This document shows positions 21,405 through 32,971 of a stretch of DNA of 64,000 nt, in pieces. Within the stretch, counting starts at the first letter, position 1. Every line of letters begins with the position of its first letter. Source of the stretch: Salvia splendens (taxonomy: Eukaryota; Streptophyta; Magnoliopsida; Lamiales; Lamiaceae); assembly GCF_004379255.2 (NCBI RefSeq), contig NC_056035.1, forward strand, positions 27,962,502 through 28,026,501, read 5' to 3'. A program made the translations under genes and the position numbers. The notes beneath the pieces were generated by a model. The model was given only the letters and a program-made list of their open reading frames with translations, did not search any database and was not told the DNA's origin.

Positions 21405-24400
21405 AATATGTCAAACTTATCTTATGAGTGTATGATGGAAACAAACAAATTGACTAGGTCAAATTTCACGGAGTGGTAGAGAGACTGTCCAAGACTCAAG
21501 GCACAAGGTTCAATGAGTGGGAGCTCAGCTATGTTTGTCATTGAGATAAATATGTCTATAAATAACTCACAATCCTGGGTATTGGATACCGCTTGTGGTT
21601 CACACATTTGTAATAATGTGCAAGGTTTAATTGACAGCAGGAAAGTGAGGCCTGGGGAAGTAGACCTACGTGTTGGAAATGGAGCAAAAGTTGCTGCCGA
21701 ACACGTGGGAACTTATAGATTAGATCGTCCCTCAGGACATAGACTAGATTTACATAATTGTTATTTTGTTCCAGTTATTTCAAAGAATATTATTTCCATT
21801 CCGATGTTGGACATCGAAGGTTTTTCCTTCCATTTTGCAAACAGCATATGCTCGTTTTCTAATAATTGATTGTTTTATGGAAATGCCTCTTTAGAGAATG
21901 GATTATATATGCTTGAATGCAAACGGGATATTCTCAATGTGCAAAATAAAAGACTTAAGCTATGTAATACGGATAATGCTACTTATCTTTGGCATTGTAG
22001 ACTTGGTCATATCAATGAGAAAAGGATAGCGAGATTGAGAAAGTTAGACTATCTAAATTCATTTGATTTTGAATCATATGGTGCTTGTGAATTCTATCTC
22101 AAAGGAAAGATGACTAATAAGCCACTTTCTGGGAAAGGGGTGCGTGCTAATGATGTACTAGAGTTGATCCACACAGATGTGTGCGGACCGTTTCCAACTC
22201 AAGCAAAAGGTGGTTATTCGTACTTCATTACTTTTACTGATGATTTGACAAGGTATGGATATGTGTATCTTATGAAACACAAATCCGAGGCCTTTGAGAA
22301 ATTTAAAGAGTTTAAGTGTGAAGTTGAGAAACAACTTGGGAAAAGTATCAAAACTCTTCGATCAGATCGAGGAGGGGAATACTTGAGCCGAGAATTTCTT
22401 GATTACTTGAAATCGCATGGAATTCAGTCAGACTGGACACCTCCTGGTACACCACAAATGAATGGGGTATCTGAAAGGAGAAACCTAACTTTATTAGATA
22501 TGGTTCGATCCATGATGAGTTTAGCTAGTCTTCATTTATTTCTCTGGGGTCATGCTTTATTGACTGCTATTTACATTCTGAATAGAGTTCCATCTAAATC
22601 AGTTGAGAAACCACCATATGAGTTATGGTATGGCAAAAAGCCTTGTCTTAACTATATGCGGACCTGGGGTTGTCCAGCTTTTGTTAAGAAAATGATGACT
22701 GATAAGTTGGAATCTAAAAGTGAGAAGTGTTACTTTGTGGGATATCCTAAACAAACTAGAGGATATGAATTCTACTGCCCCGGAGATCACAAGGTGATAA
22801 TCTCTAGGAATGTGAAGTTTCTTGAAGACACTTATGTCTTAAAGGAACAAAGTCACAACATGGTAGATCTTGAAGAAATTCAAGAACCACAAGATAACAT
22901 TGAGAATGAGGTATTATCAAATGGTTTGAACAATAACTCAGTGAGAGTATTTGATGATCTATTGGGATGGGAAATTACTATTAGAGGAGACCTTAGAGGG
23001 ACTCTCGAAGAACCTCCTCAAGACAATGAGATGCATCGAAGACAAGATGATACAATAGTTGCATCACCTCTACCTCAAGAAGATCATAGTGATATACCTG
23101 AACCTACTCACATTCAGAATGAACAGCCCGAACCAGAAGAAAACCAACTCAATAGGCCTAGAAGGATTCGTCGTGCACCTGAGAGACTGAATCTAATGGT
23201 TGAGAACCAAGATGGTGAAGTTGATTTAGATGATGATGAGCCTAAGACCTATACCGAGGCGGTGTCGGACACCGATCTAGAGAAGTGGCTTGAAGCCTTG
23301 ATATCTGAAATGGACTCGATGTACTTCAACTTAGTCTGGGAACTAGTTGACTTGCTAGATGGGGTTTACCCCATAGGTTGCAAATGGATCTTCAAAAAGA
23401 AGAGAGATGCAGATGGCAAAGTACAAACCTACAAGGCTAGGTTAGTGGCAAAGAGTTATAGTCAGCGCGAAGGCATTGACTATGATGAAACCTTTTCGCC
23501 AGTTGCTAAGATCAAGTCCATTAGGATATTACTTGCAATTGCTGCATACTACAATTTTGACATTTGGCAAATGGATGTCAAAACCGCATTTCTCAATGGA
23601 GAATTAGAAGGCGATGTCTATATGACACAGCCAGAAGGTTTTGTATCGAAAGAAAGGCCGAATGCAGTGTGCAAGCTAAAGAAGTCCATCTATGGACTTA
23701 AGCAAGCTTCGAGGAGTTGGAATATTTGTTTTGACAGAACAATCAAATCGTTTGGTTTTGTCAGAAGTAAAGAGGACCCATGTGTTTATAGTAAACGCGA
23801 GAATGGTAACGTTGTCTTCCTTATCATATATGTTGATGACATCTTGATTATGGGAAGCGATCGTTCCATGATGCAATCCGTGAAAGAATGGTTGTCTAGT
23901 TCCTTTATGATGAAGAATCTGGGTGATGCTTCCTACATCCTTGGAATCAAGATCTATCGAGATAGACCAAATAGGATGTTGGGATTATCACAATCCACTT
24001 ACATAGACAAGTTGCTAAGGCGCTTCTCAATGGAGAATTCTAAGAAAGGTTTTCTTCCTATGGGACATGGCATTGTATTGTCAAAGAAGGATTGTCCTTC
24101 TAATGACAAAGAAAGAGACAACATGAAAAGGATCCCGTATGCCTCAGCTATAGGATCTATTATGTATGCCATGATTTCTACTAGGCCAGATGTGGCCTAT
24201 GCGCTTAGCATGACAGGCAGATTTCAGCAAAATCCCAGTGAGGAACATTGGAAAACCGTTAAGACTATTCTTAAGTACCTTATAAAGGACTAAAGAATAT
24301 TTCTTAGTCTATGGTGGACAACCAGAGTTATCAGTTACTGGGTACACTGATGCTAGTTTCCAAACAGACCATGACGACTATAAGTCTCAGTCTGGATATG

Positions 24401-24819
24401 TTTTTGTCCTCAATGGTGGAGCAGTGAGTTGGAATAGTTCCAAACAAGGTACAACTGCCGATTCCACCACCGAAGCCGAGTATATTGCTGCATCTGAAGC
24501 TGCCAAAGAAGCTGTTGCTTTGTTAGAGTTCGTTAAAGAACTGGGTGTCATTCCGAGTGCCAATAGTGCAATACCTTTGTATTGTGACAACACTGGTGTT
24601 GTTGCGCAAGCAAAAGAACCCAGAGCTACGAACAAGAACAAGCATGTTCCCAGAAGATATCATCTGATCAGAGAAATAATTGAAAGAGGCGACATAAAAT
24701 TAGAAAGAGTACCCACTGATGATAACTTGACTGATCCTTTCACCAAACCGTTATATATAGCAAAACACAACAAGCACTTTGAGAGCTTAGGTGTTAAGCA
24801 TGTTGGTAGATGGCTTTGA
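21405..24819 (+). pseudogene. Broken copia gag-pol of copia 1
   Basis: A gag N-terminus survives at 21409 (MSNLSYECMMETNKLTRSNF then TEW) and runs into a TAG. After a few codons the protease appears directly (WVLDTACGSHICNN), so nearly all of gag including the zinc knuckle has been deleted. A TGA at 21867-21869 interrupts the same frame. From 21870 a long frame carries the GAG-pre-integrase segment (LWHCRLGHINEKR), integrase core (HTDVCGPF ... SDRGGEYLS) and reverse transcriptase (YVDDILIMGS near 23830). A one-base insertion near 24285 shifts the frame, and RNase H continues in the next frame (VTGYTDASFQ, STTEAEYIA) to a stop at 24819. At least three lesions make it non-functional. Confidence 0.9.
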
Positions 24820-25810
24820 ATCAGTGGGAGTTACAGTTTTATATGTCTTAGAAACTTTTTGTGTTGAGACAATATTACTTGATCACATTATATGAAAATT
24901 TTATTTTCTATGGGTTTTGTGCACTTATTGGAATAATTGTTTAAAATGTTTGCATTTATTCTAAATATTTGTTCCCTTGAATTATGACTGTCGTTAATGG
25001 TGTGAGACATTAATGATATAGTACAATTCTAAAATAGCCCTAACCAATGATCATCAAGAATGGGATATTGATGATATGTTATAGGTTAGCATGTGGTTTG
25101 CATCACATTTTTCGAGAATGTAGTTGTTCTCACAACTATGAGATATTAGATACTCGTGATGGACACATGGTATACTTTGGAGAGTATTGGTATACCCTAC
25201 TATTAAACTGTTTTGTTGAGTGTCTACAGTTTATTAGTACATGAAGTATGTAATAGTCCTTGGATCTGAGGTCATTACACATTTTGTTTGTTGAGTGGTG
25301 TGCTTTGACCTTGTACAACGCTTTGCCTCCCCTCGGAGGATTAAGACACGGAAATGGTAGTTGAGCCAAGAATGAGATTCATTCCTCGATTAGAATTTCG
25401 AGAGAACACTCAAATTCTCTATATTACTTGACCATTAAGTCATTGGCCAATGCAAAGATATATTCAATTAAAGTAATTGAATATGATCGAATGGGTCATT
25501 TAATAAAGATGAGATAAAGTGATTGAGCTATTTGGATGACACATGACAAATCTTAGGCTCAATCGGGTGGTTTGTGAATGAAAGGATGTTACTATAAACT
25601 TTGTGTAAAGGCTTGTTTACCGAATTCACGTAAACGTCCTTCATATATCGAGCTACGCTGCCAACGCAGTCTAGGAGTTTTGTGCAGACTTCGATTAGAT
25701 CGTCGTCGATAATGAGGGCCTAAAGGGTCACACTATAAGTGTATTTTGATCCGCTCAAGGGTACAAAGTTGGAACTGCGTATTATATCTAATGCTAGTCC
25801 AAGTGGGAGA
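24820..25810 (+). other. 3' untranslated region of copia 1
   Basis: About 1 kb between RNase H and the 3' LTR with no domain that I recognise. It ends in the purine tract AAGTGGGAGA at 25801-25810, the plus-strand primer. Confidence 0.7.
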
Positions 25811-26254
25811 TTGAAAGGATATGGGCTAGATTAGATTAATATGGATTAAATAATTATAGTTTGGCTACAATTATAATTAGTCCATAAGACCAAGAATCAT
25901 GAAACCCTAATGACTCTTTGTCTATATAATTGTTATTTATTCTCCATTGTGGGAGATGAGAAATATCGTAACATTAGAGAGAAAATACGTAAAGCTTTGT
26001 AGAGAATTCCTAGCTTTCTCTATAGAGCAATTGTACCGAGGAATTGTTCCTGCATCGGATCAGAATACATGTGGACCTCGATAGTAGTGGATTCAACTTG
26101 CAGGACACAATCGTAGAAGAAAACACAACAACAAGTAAGATTTAATTTCGTCGTGTTTTACATGCTCAACTTACAATATGATTATGAATCTTGATCTGTT
26201 ATTCTTGTATGCAATTTCCGCTTCGCTCATTAGATAATACAATAATTCCTTACA
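25811..26254 (+). repeat. 3' LTR of copia 1
   Basis: It starts TTGAAAGGATATG and ends CCTTACA, followed by the target duplication GTGCA. It is colinear with the 5' LTR with scattered mismatches, including CGCTTCGCTC against CGATGAGCTC near the end. Confidence 0.9.
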
Positions 26255-26259
26255 GTGCA

Positions 26260-27020
26260 GAGGTGGAGGGAGATGAGAGATATCAGTAGTGGTTGTTGTA
26301 TTGGCAGATGAGAGATGATAGCAACTAAAACATTTGCTAAAGGTGAAGAATGGATTACGAAAGCATCACTCGAAAGAAACTTGGAATAAGTTTGGGAGAA
26401 TCAACTCCTTGGCTAATTTTGGGGCTCGATTAAGATGAGGGATAATCTGATTGCTCTATTTTGAGCTAGTGAGTGAGCTAGAAGGTGGAAGTCAAATTAC
26501 AACTAATTTGGATATTTTTGGCTGAATTACAAAATTAGGGGATAAAATGATAGTTTCAGAATGTAAAATAATAGTTGCACTTGATAAAATGATAGTTTCA
26601 GAGGATAAAATGATAGTTACACTTGATAAAATGATAGTTTCAGGCTTTCCTCATATTTGGCAAAGGCATGTGAAGGAAGAAACTAGTTTTGGCAAAGGCA
26701 TGTGAAGGAAGAAACTAGTTTCAGGCTCACCTCAGTTTTGTCCGTACAAATTCCAGGACAAAGGCATGTGATTAATTTATAATTTCTGGATTAGTTTGAT
26801 GTTAGAATGTAATTAGTAATATTATGTCAATGTGCTCCCTCTACAATTAGCATTTTTTAGAACTTCTGCAGGTATTGTAGTCCAATTGAATCTCATATTT
26901 GAATTGAATGACTGATTCAATTTTTTGGCATATTGCTTGATTCTGGGTATATATTACCGTATAGAATTATGCATTTTTGGTGAAGATTGTAGAGTCTCGT
27001 GGTAAATTTGCCCCTTAAAG
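26260..27020. other. Non-coding segment of element C
   Basis: The stretch continues the purine-rich sequence seen left of copia 1. At 26535-26645 it contains a short run of the GATAAAATGATAGTT minisatellite, and a short direct repeat of AAGGCATGTGAAGGAAGAAA near 26663 and 26695. No gene is recognised. Confidence 0.45.
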
Positions 27021-27024
27021 AAGT

Positions 27025-27420
27025 TTATCATTTTATCATGTTATCATGTTATCATTTTATCAACTCAGAGTATTATTCTATCCTGCAAAACTGTCATTTT
27101 ATCAACTCAGAGTATCATTCTATCCGGCAAAAACTATCATTTTATCAACTCAGAGTATCATTCTATGCGGCAAAACTATCATTTTATCAACTCAGAGTAT
27201 CATTCTATCCGGCAAAACTATCATTTTATCAACCCAAAGTATCATTCTATCCGGTAAAATGATAGTTGCACTTAATAAAATGGAGGTTTCAGGGGATAAA
27301 ATGATAGTTTCAGAAGGTAAAATGATAGTTTCATAAGGTAAAATGATAGTTGCATTTGATAAAATGATGGTTTCAGAGGATAAAATGATAGTTTTATAAG
27401 GTAAAATGATGGTTTCATGT
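27025..27420. repeat. Short array of the 21-bp minisatellite family
   Basis: The first half reads TATCATTTTATCAACTCAGA repeatedly (minus-orientation units). From about 27255 the units switch to GATAAAATGATAGTT (plus orientation), giving a small inverted arrangement like that of element A. The variable heads (CTCAGAGTATC, CCGGCAAAAC) match those in elements A and B. Confidence 0.85.
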
Positions 27421-27629
27421 TGCAATTATGCAGCATTATCTGGTTTATTTATATCCTGATTACTATGTGAAGATTGAGTTGATCGAATCTGTTTCTTCTA
27501 GTTAGGCACTTTACGAAATACTCTACTATGGTTATTTGTCCTTTACAAGCTTGTTTATCCTGTCTTGGTATTTCTCAATCAATGCATACACACATCTATT
27601 AGCAAATGTAGTTTTGAGTTCACAGTTGA

Positions 27630-27812
27630 ACCATGCAGGCAATACGGAACCACCATACTGAACTCCAGCGGCTTGAGCTTGCAGCCTTGTCTAGATTAAA
27701 AGGCCAAAATCAATCAAGCACCCTTCACGAGGAAAGACCAAAAAATCCAAGGAAAAAACGCACTGAACCTCACATTTATATGAAATGTTTATGCAGTCAC
27801 AACATAGTAGCT
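27630..27812 (+). pseudogene. Exon-like fragment of an unknown gene
   Basis: After an AG acceptor-like site (CCATGCAG near 27637) the frame reads AIRNHHTELQRLELAALSRL, KGQNQSSTLHEE, PKNPRKKRTEPH, then a tail and a TAG. Charge pattern and composition look like real coding sequence (a helical leucine-rich part, then a basic nuclear-type tail), but I do not recognise the protein. It lies between minisatellite arrays, so it is probably captured or relic sequence. Confidence 0.35.
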
Positions 27813-27994
27813 TAACCTAGTTTTGCAATTCATAAGAAAATATGAGCATACTATCAAGTAACGCCACTCAATTACAGCATTATTCATTGAATTATTACTA
27901 CTAGTCAAGCATTAAGGAGTAGCATAGCGTAGCATACATGAATAACATAGGCATCATAATTCCAAATTCCAAGTACCAATATCATACCTACAAA

Positions 27995-28137
27995 TCAGTA
28001 AAAGTATCATTGTATCAACTCAGAGTATCATTCTATCCGGCAAACTATCATTTTATCAACTCAGAGTATCATTCTCTCCGGCAAAACTATCATTTTATCA
28101 ACTCAGAGTATCATTCTATCCGGCAAAACTATCATTT
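27995..28137 (-). repeat. Minisatellite remnant next to copia 2
   Basis: Three to four units with TATCATTCTATCCGGCAAA and TATCATTTTATCAACTCAGA, the same family as in elements A and B in minus orientation. It stops about 50 bp before the LTR of copia 2. Confidence 0.85.
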
Positions 28138-28190
28138 GACAAAATAGCATCAAACTTTGACCGAAATTTGTAACTAATCGTGCCATGTTC

Positions 28191-28883
28191 TGTTATGAAA
28201 GTATGCAAAAGATCGATGATGACAACCATGCGAAAAAGAAAGAACACTAGAGTTTTACGTGGTTCGATCGTAAGATCTACGTCCACGGCCAAAGGCAATA
28301 TGATTCAGTATATTGAGAAATATGCAGAGATTTACAATCACTCAAGAACTCTCTCCAAGAACTCAACACCTCTAATCTAATTCTAAACCAAGAACTAATC
28401 AAGTGATAGTTTGGAGACTCTTTTCTTGAATATTGAAGTAGCTGATTAACTATTTCAGATGCAGCCTTCGTCTGCTTTATATCAGTCCCTTCATCCTCCA
28501 ACGGCTCTCTTGAGATGTTAGTTATCAAATCAGTTATAACTGTTCCAACGGCTACTTCCTGTTTCTCGGTTTGCATCAACATGCCGAAGTGCTGCATGAT
28601 GCCGAAGTGCTGCATGATGCCGAAGTTCAATGAAATGCCGAGCTCAATGAAATGCCGAGCTCAATAAACCGCCGAGCTCAATAAAACACCGAGCTCACCG
28701 AGCTCAATAAAACACCGAGCTCACCGAGCTCAATAAAACGCCGAGCTCAATAAAACGCCGTGCTCAATAATATGCCGAGCTCAATAATATCTTGAACGAG
28801 CTCAACCTCTAACAAATCTGCAGCTGTTGAGAATGACATTGATTTTTAGCTTGCTGCATCCAACGGTGATTGTGAGATTATAC
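28191..28883 (-). repeat. 3' LTR of copia 2
   Basis: On the minus strand it ends with the reverse complement of TGTTATGAAAG. About 28570-28800 is a dense run of short repeats built on CCGAGCTCAATAAAA and GATGCCGAAGTGCTGCAT, giving many GAGCTC palindromes. The boundary on the gag-pol side may extend to 28890 (TATACTCCAACA). Confidence 0.88.
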
Positions 28884-28952
28884 TCCAACAAACTCCACCT
28901 TAATCTCAGAATCAACAATGAATCATAATCCTCTGACAAAACCTCAAACTCA

Positions 28953-31900
28953 TCACTCCACAAGTCCCACCAGCCCCAAGCAGTATTTAAACTTCATGGC
29001 TGGCAACGGCTTTGTCAACATATCAGCCGCATTATGCTCAGTAGATATTTTCACCATCTTGACTTCACCTCTCTGTATTTCATCCCTTATGAAGTGCATC
29101 CGCACATCTATGTGCTTACTTCTTTCGTGAAACACCTGGTGTTTGGCAAGGCATAAGGCGCTGCTGCTGTCACAGTTTATCTCCACTGTGTCTTGCTTCT
29201 CCCCAAAATCTTCTAGGATTCCCTTCAGCCATATTGCTTCTTTCACAGCCTCTGTCATTGCCATGTACTCAGCTTCCGTAGTAGATAAAGCAACCACATG
29301 TTGTAATCCAGATTTCCAGCTTATAGCAGTGCCATTTAGGGTGAACACATATCCAGTTTGAGATATCCTATTATCTCTATTTGATGCATAATCAGAATCG
29401 CAAAACCCCACCAGTGCTCCACCTTGATCCTTACAATCTGCCTTGTACAACAGACCATAATCTGAAGCACCCTTCAAGTATCTGAGCAACCACTTCAATG
29501 CTATCCAATGCTCTCTCCCATGGTCTGACATAAATCGGCTAGTAACACTTATAGCCTGAGCCAAATCTGGTCTTGTGCATAGCATTGTGTACATTATGCT
29601 TCCTATGATGTTTGCATAAGGTATCTTGCTCAGCTCTCTCCTCTCTGAGTCATTCTTTGGTTTCTGATCCATGCTCAACTTAAAGTGAGCAGCCAATGGT
29701 GTAGAGACAGGTTTGAAGTCATCAGCCTGAAATTTCTTCAAAACTCTCTGGATGTAATTCCTCTGCAACAACCTGAGCTCTCTCTTTGGCCTATCCCTCA
29801 GTATATCCATGCCAAGGATTCTCCTTGCATTTCCAAGATCCTTCATTTCAAACTTGGATTCCAGTTCAGCCTTGATTCTCTCAATCACTCCCAGATCTGC
29901 TCCTGCCACAAGCATATCATCAACATACAGAAGTAGAAAAGCAATTGGTACACCATTCCTTTCTCTGATGTAAACACAGCTATCATACTGCGATTTTCTG
30001 AAACCAATACTCATCATATGCTCATCAAACTTGAGATACCACTGCCTACTACTTTGCTTCAACCCATACAAACTTCTCTTGAGCAAACACACTTTGTCTT
30101 CATTCCCAGCCTCCATGAACCCCTCGGGTTGATGCATATATATTGTTTCTTCAAGTTCACCATGCAAGAAGGCTGTCTTGACATCGAGTTGGTGTAACTC
30201 CCAATCATACTTTGCAACAAGAGCAAGCAATATCCTGATGGAACTGTGTTTTACAACCGGAGAGAACACATCATTATAATCAATCCCCTCTTCTTGAGTG
30301 AATCCTCTAGCAACAAGCCGTGCCTTAAACCTGACACTTTCAACTTCACCAACTTCAATCTTCATCTTGAAGATCCATTTGCAGCTAATAAGCTTTTGGG
30401 TCCCTGGATTCTTCACCAAAATCCAAGTATGGTTTTTGAGTAGTGACTGGATCTCTTCTCTCATAGCTGCAAGCCATTTCTCCTTTTCCTTACTCGACAT
30501 AGCTTCAGCATAGGTGGATGGCTCTAAGCACTCCAATACCTCAGCAACACAGAGAGCAAAAAAACTCATCTCATAATCACTGAACCTGGCTGGCTTTCTG
30601 ATCTCTCTTCTGTTTCTGTCCCTGGCTATAATATGTGATCTCTGATCATCATCAATCTGATCTTGTTTCTGGGGTTGTTGTGGACTTGAAGCTTTATGGG
30701 AGCTTGAAGCTCCACCTCCATTCTGATCATCTGGATCACTAGGTGGTGGCTGGCCATGCTGAACTTCTTGATCAATAGATATTCTTTCACCCATCTGATC
30801 CTCAGTCTTCAAGAATGGCATATGATGCTCATGGAAGACCACATCTCGGCTCACAATTATCTTCTTGTTCCCCTCTTCAGTGCACCACAACCTGTACCCT
30901 TTTACTCCATGTTGGTAACCAACCATCACACATTTCTGAGCCCTTGCATCAAGCTTTCCCTGCTTGCAGTGGGCATATGCTCTACAACCGAACACCTTGA
31001 ACTGATTGTACTCTCTATCTCCACCATACCATCTGACATCTGGGATTTCATTTCCTATAGCTGATGATGGAGAATTGTTAATTAGCACTGCAGCAGTACA
31101 CACTGCCTCCCCCCAGAACATCTTTGGCAAGCCTGATGACAAAAGCATGCATCTGACTCTATCGAGGAGTGTTCGGTTCATTCTTTCAGCAACTCCGTTT
31201 TGTTGCGGATTGGCCGGGACTGTCCTATGCCTTTGTATCCCATTTGATTTGCAGAAAGACTCAAAATCTTCAGATAAGAACTCCAGCCCGTTATCAGTCC
31301 TCAAGCACTTGAGAGTGGTGGATTTCTTCAGCTTCATCTCTGTGCACCATTCTCTGAATTTTTCAAATGCTTGTGACTTCTGCTTTAGGATGTATATCCA
31401 GACTTTTCTGCTATAATCATCTATTATCGACATGAAATACCTGCCTCCTCCCATAGAAGCAGGCTGAGCTGGACCCCATAAATCACAATGCGCATAGTCA
31501 AGAGGTAATTTGGAGGTGTGTTTACCAGCCTTGTATGGTAGCTTCTTGCTCTTTCCCAGAGCACAGTGTTCACATTCCTTGAACCTCTGATCACTTCCAG
31601 CCGGAATGACCCCTTTCTTGATCAGTTCTCTCATCCCACTTTCTCCAAGATGGCCGAGCCTCTTGTGCCACAGACTCATATCAGAGTCCTCTGCAAGATT
31701 CACTGAAGCAACAACAGTTTCTGCTACTAGATAGTATAAACTGTTTCTTCTCTCAGCAATCAGCAAGATTTTTCCATTAAGTGAGACATTCATATAGCCT
31801 TTCTCAGAAGAAAACCTGAAACCTCTAGATTCAAGCATGCCAAGTGAAATCAAATTCCTCTTAATCTCAGGAATGTACCTGACTTGAGTAAGCAGTTTTG

Positions 31901-32939
31901 TTGATCCATCATGAGCTCTCAATCTGATATCTCCAATGCCTTTGATGTAGCACATCTGATCATTCCCCAACATTACTGACCCGGTTGCCTCAGAAAGGTT
32001 TTCAAACCAAGCTTTGTTGGAACAAATATGGAAGCTGCACCCGGAGTCCATTATCCAAGAACTCTCTATCCCACCACTCACCACATTCATGATCTGGGGT
32101 GGATCTGTGTCTTCTGCAAGATCAGCCTGATTTTGGGTAGCCTTCTCTTCGTTTTGCTTCCTTTTCCACGAGTAGCAATCCCTTTTGAGATGCCCAGGTT
32201 TCTTGCAGTAATGACAGCTTCGCTTCTCCTCATTCTGCTTCTGATACTTAGGCTTTTGATTCTGATTGAGTTTCTTTTTCTTGCCTTTGAAAGCCTTTAC
32301 ATTCAAGGCTTGACTGCCACTTCCTTCATTTGTCGTCGAAGAGTTCTTTTCCAGCTCCTTTGATCGAAGAGCACACTGAACTTCTTCATATGTGATGCCA
32401 GATTCTGCATTCCGGCCAAACAGCATTGCATCTTTAAGATGCTGGAATGTTTTGGGAAGAGCGTTCAAGAGCAAGATGGCCTTGTCTTCATTCTTCATGG
32501 GGCCATCTACATTCTCCAAATCATCCAGATTCTTGCTGAAATCATCAATCTGCTCTGCGAAGGGTCGGTCTTCAAGAATCTTGTATGAAAAGAGGCGCTG
32601 CTTCATGTATAGGCGATTAGCAAGCGACTTGGTCATGTACAGCGCTTCGAGCTTCGTCCATACCCCATGCGCTGTGGTTTCCTTCGCAACCTCGCGCAAC
32701 ACCTTGTCCGTGAGATTGAGAATAATGGCGCTATGGGCTTTCTTGGCAATCTCAGCCTTCTTCCTCACGCTCTTCTCATCGAGATCTTCTTTTTCTTTCC
32801 CCTTCGGATCAATTGGCTCGATTGCTTCATCGAGCCCTTGCTGGATCAACAGAGCCTTCATCTTGATCTGCCACAGACCAAAGTCATTCTTCCCCGAGAA
32901 TTTCTCCGCTTCGAACCTCGTCGTCGCCATCGATATCAA
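28953..32939 (-). CDS. Copia gag-pol polyprotein, full length (1328 aa)
   Basis: One open frame encodes the whole set of proteins needed for copying the element through RNA. Gag comes first (KFSGKNDFGLWQIKMKALL near residue 13), with a CX2CX4HX4C zinc knuckle CHYCKKPGHLKRDC near residue 241. Then come the aspartic protease (IMDSGCSFHIC, about 298), the GAG-pre-integrase HHCC region (LWHKRLGHL, about 426), the integrase core (DLWGPA about 490, then LRTDNGLEF), reverse transcriptase with YVDDMLVAG (about 1007), and RNase H with ALSTTEAEYMA (about 1221). I see no stop or frameshift. The start could be ATG 32939 or, more like other copia gags, MATTRFEAEKF at 32930. The leader from LTR to ATG is only about 30 bp. 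Many antisense frames are shadows. Confidence 0.95.
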   Translation of the reverse strand: MISMATTRFEAEKFSGKNDFGLWQIKMKALLIQQGLDEAIEPIDPKGKEKEDLDEKSVRKKAEIAKKAHSAIILNLTDKVLREVAKETTAHGVWTKLEALYMTKSLANRLYMKQRLFSYKILEDRPFAEQIDDFSKNLDDLENVDGPMKNEDKAILLLNALPKTFQHLKDAMLFGRNAESGITYEEVQCALRSKELEKNSSTTNEGSGSQALNVKAFKGKKKKLNQNQKPKYQKQNEEKRSCHYCKKPGHLKRDCYSWKRKQNEEKATQNQADLAEDTDPPQIMNVVSGGIESSWIMDSGCSFHICSNKAWFENLSEATGSVMLGNDQMCYIKGIGDIRLRAHDGSTKLLTQVRYIPEIKRNLISLGMLESRGFRFSSEKGYMNVSLNGKILLIAERRNSLYYLVAETVVASVNLAEDSDMSLWHKRLGHLGESGMRELIKKGVIPAGSDQRFKECEHCALGKSKKLPYKAGKHTSKLPLDYAHCDLWGPAQPASMGGGRYFMSIIDDYSRKVWIYILKQKSQAFEKFREWCTEMKLKKSTTLKCLRTDNGLEFLSEDFESFCKSNGIQRHRTVPANPQQNGVAERMNRTLLDRVRCMLLSSGLPKMFWGEAVCTAAVLINNSPSSAIGNEIPDVRWYGGDREYNQFKVFGCRAYAHCKQGKLDARAQKCVMVGYQHGVKGYRLWCTEEGNKKIIVSRDVVFHEHHMPFLKTEDQMGERISIDQEVQHGQPPPSDPDDQNGGGASSSHKASSPQQPQKQDQIDDDQRSHIIARDRNRREIRKPARFSDYEMSFFALCVAEVLECLEPSTYAEAMSSKEKEKWLAAMREEIQSLLKNHTWILVKNPGTQKLISCKWIFKMKIEVGEVESVRFKARLVARGFTQEEGIDYNDVFSPVVKHSSIRILLALVAKYDWELHQLDVKTAFLHGELEETIYMHQPEGFMEAGNEDKVCLLKRSLYGLKQSSRQWYLKFDEHMMSIGFRKSQYDSCVYIRERNGVPIAFLLLYVDDMLVAGADLGVIERIKAELESKFEMKDLGNARRILGMDILRDRPKRELRLLQRNYIQRVLKKFQADDFKPVSTPLAAHFKLSMDQKPKNDSERRELSKIPYANIIGSIMYTMLCTRPDLAQAISVTSRFMSDHGREHWIALKWLLRYLKGASDYGLLYKADCKDQGGALVGFCDSDYASNRDNRISQTGYVFTLNGTAISWKSGLQHVVALSTTEAEYMAMTEAVKEAIWLKGILEDFGEKQDTVEINCDSSSALCLAKHQVFHERSKHIDVRMHFIRDEIQRGEVKMVKISTEHNAADMLTKPLPAMKFKYCLGLVGLVE

Positions 32940-32971
32940 CTCCGATTGCGTTTCCCACAGACGGCGCCACT

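Larger units (their letters stand above)
19059..26254 (+). mobile_element. Ty1-copia retrotransposon 1, degenerate (7.2 kb)
   Basis: Two similar 444-bp LTRs (19059-19502 and 25811-26254) are flanked by the 5-bp target duplication GTGCA (19054-19058 and 26255-26259). A methionine-tRNA-type primer site follows the left LTR and a purine tract AAGTGGGAGA precedes the right LTR. Domain order is protease, integrase, reverse transcriptase, RNase H, which defines copia. Most of gag is missing and pol is broken, so the copy cannot move by itself. It is inserted in the segment listed at 18650-19058. Confidence 0.93.
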
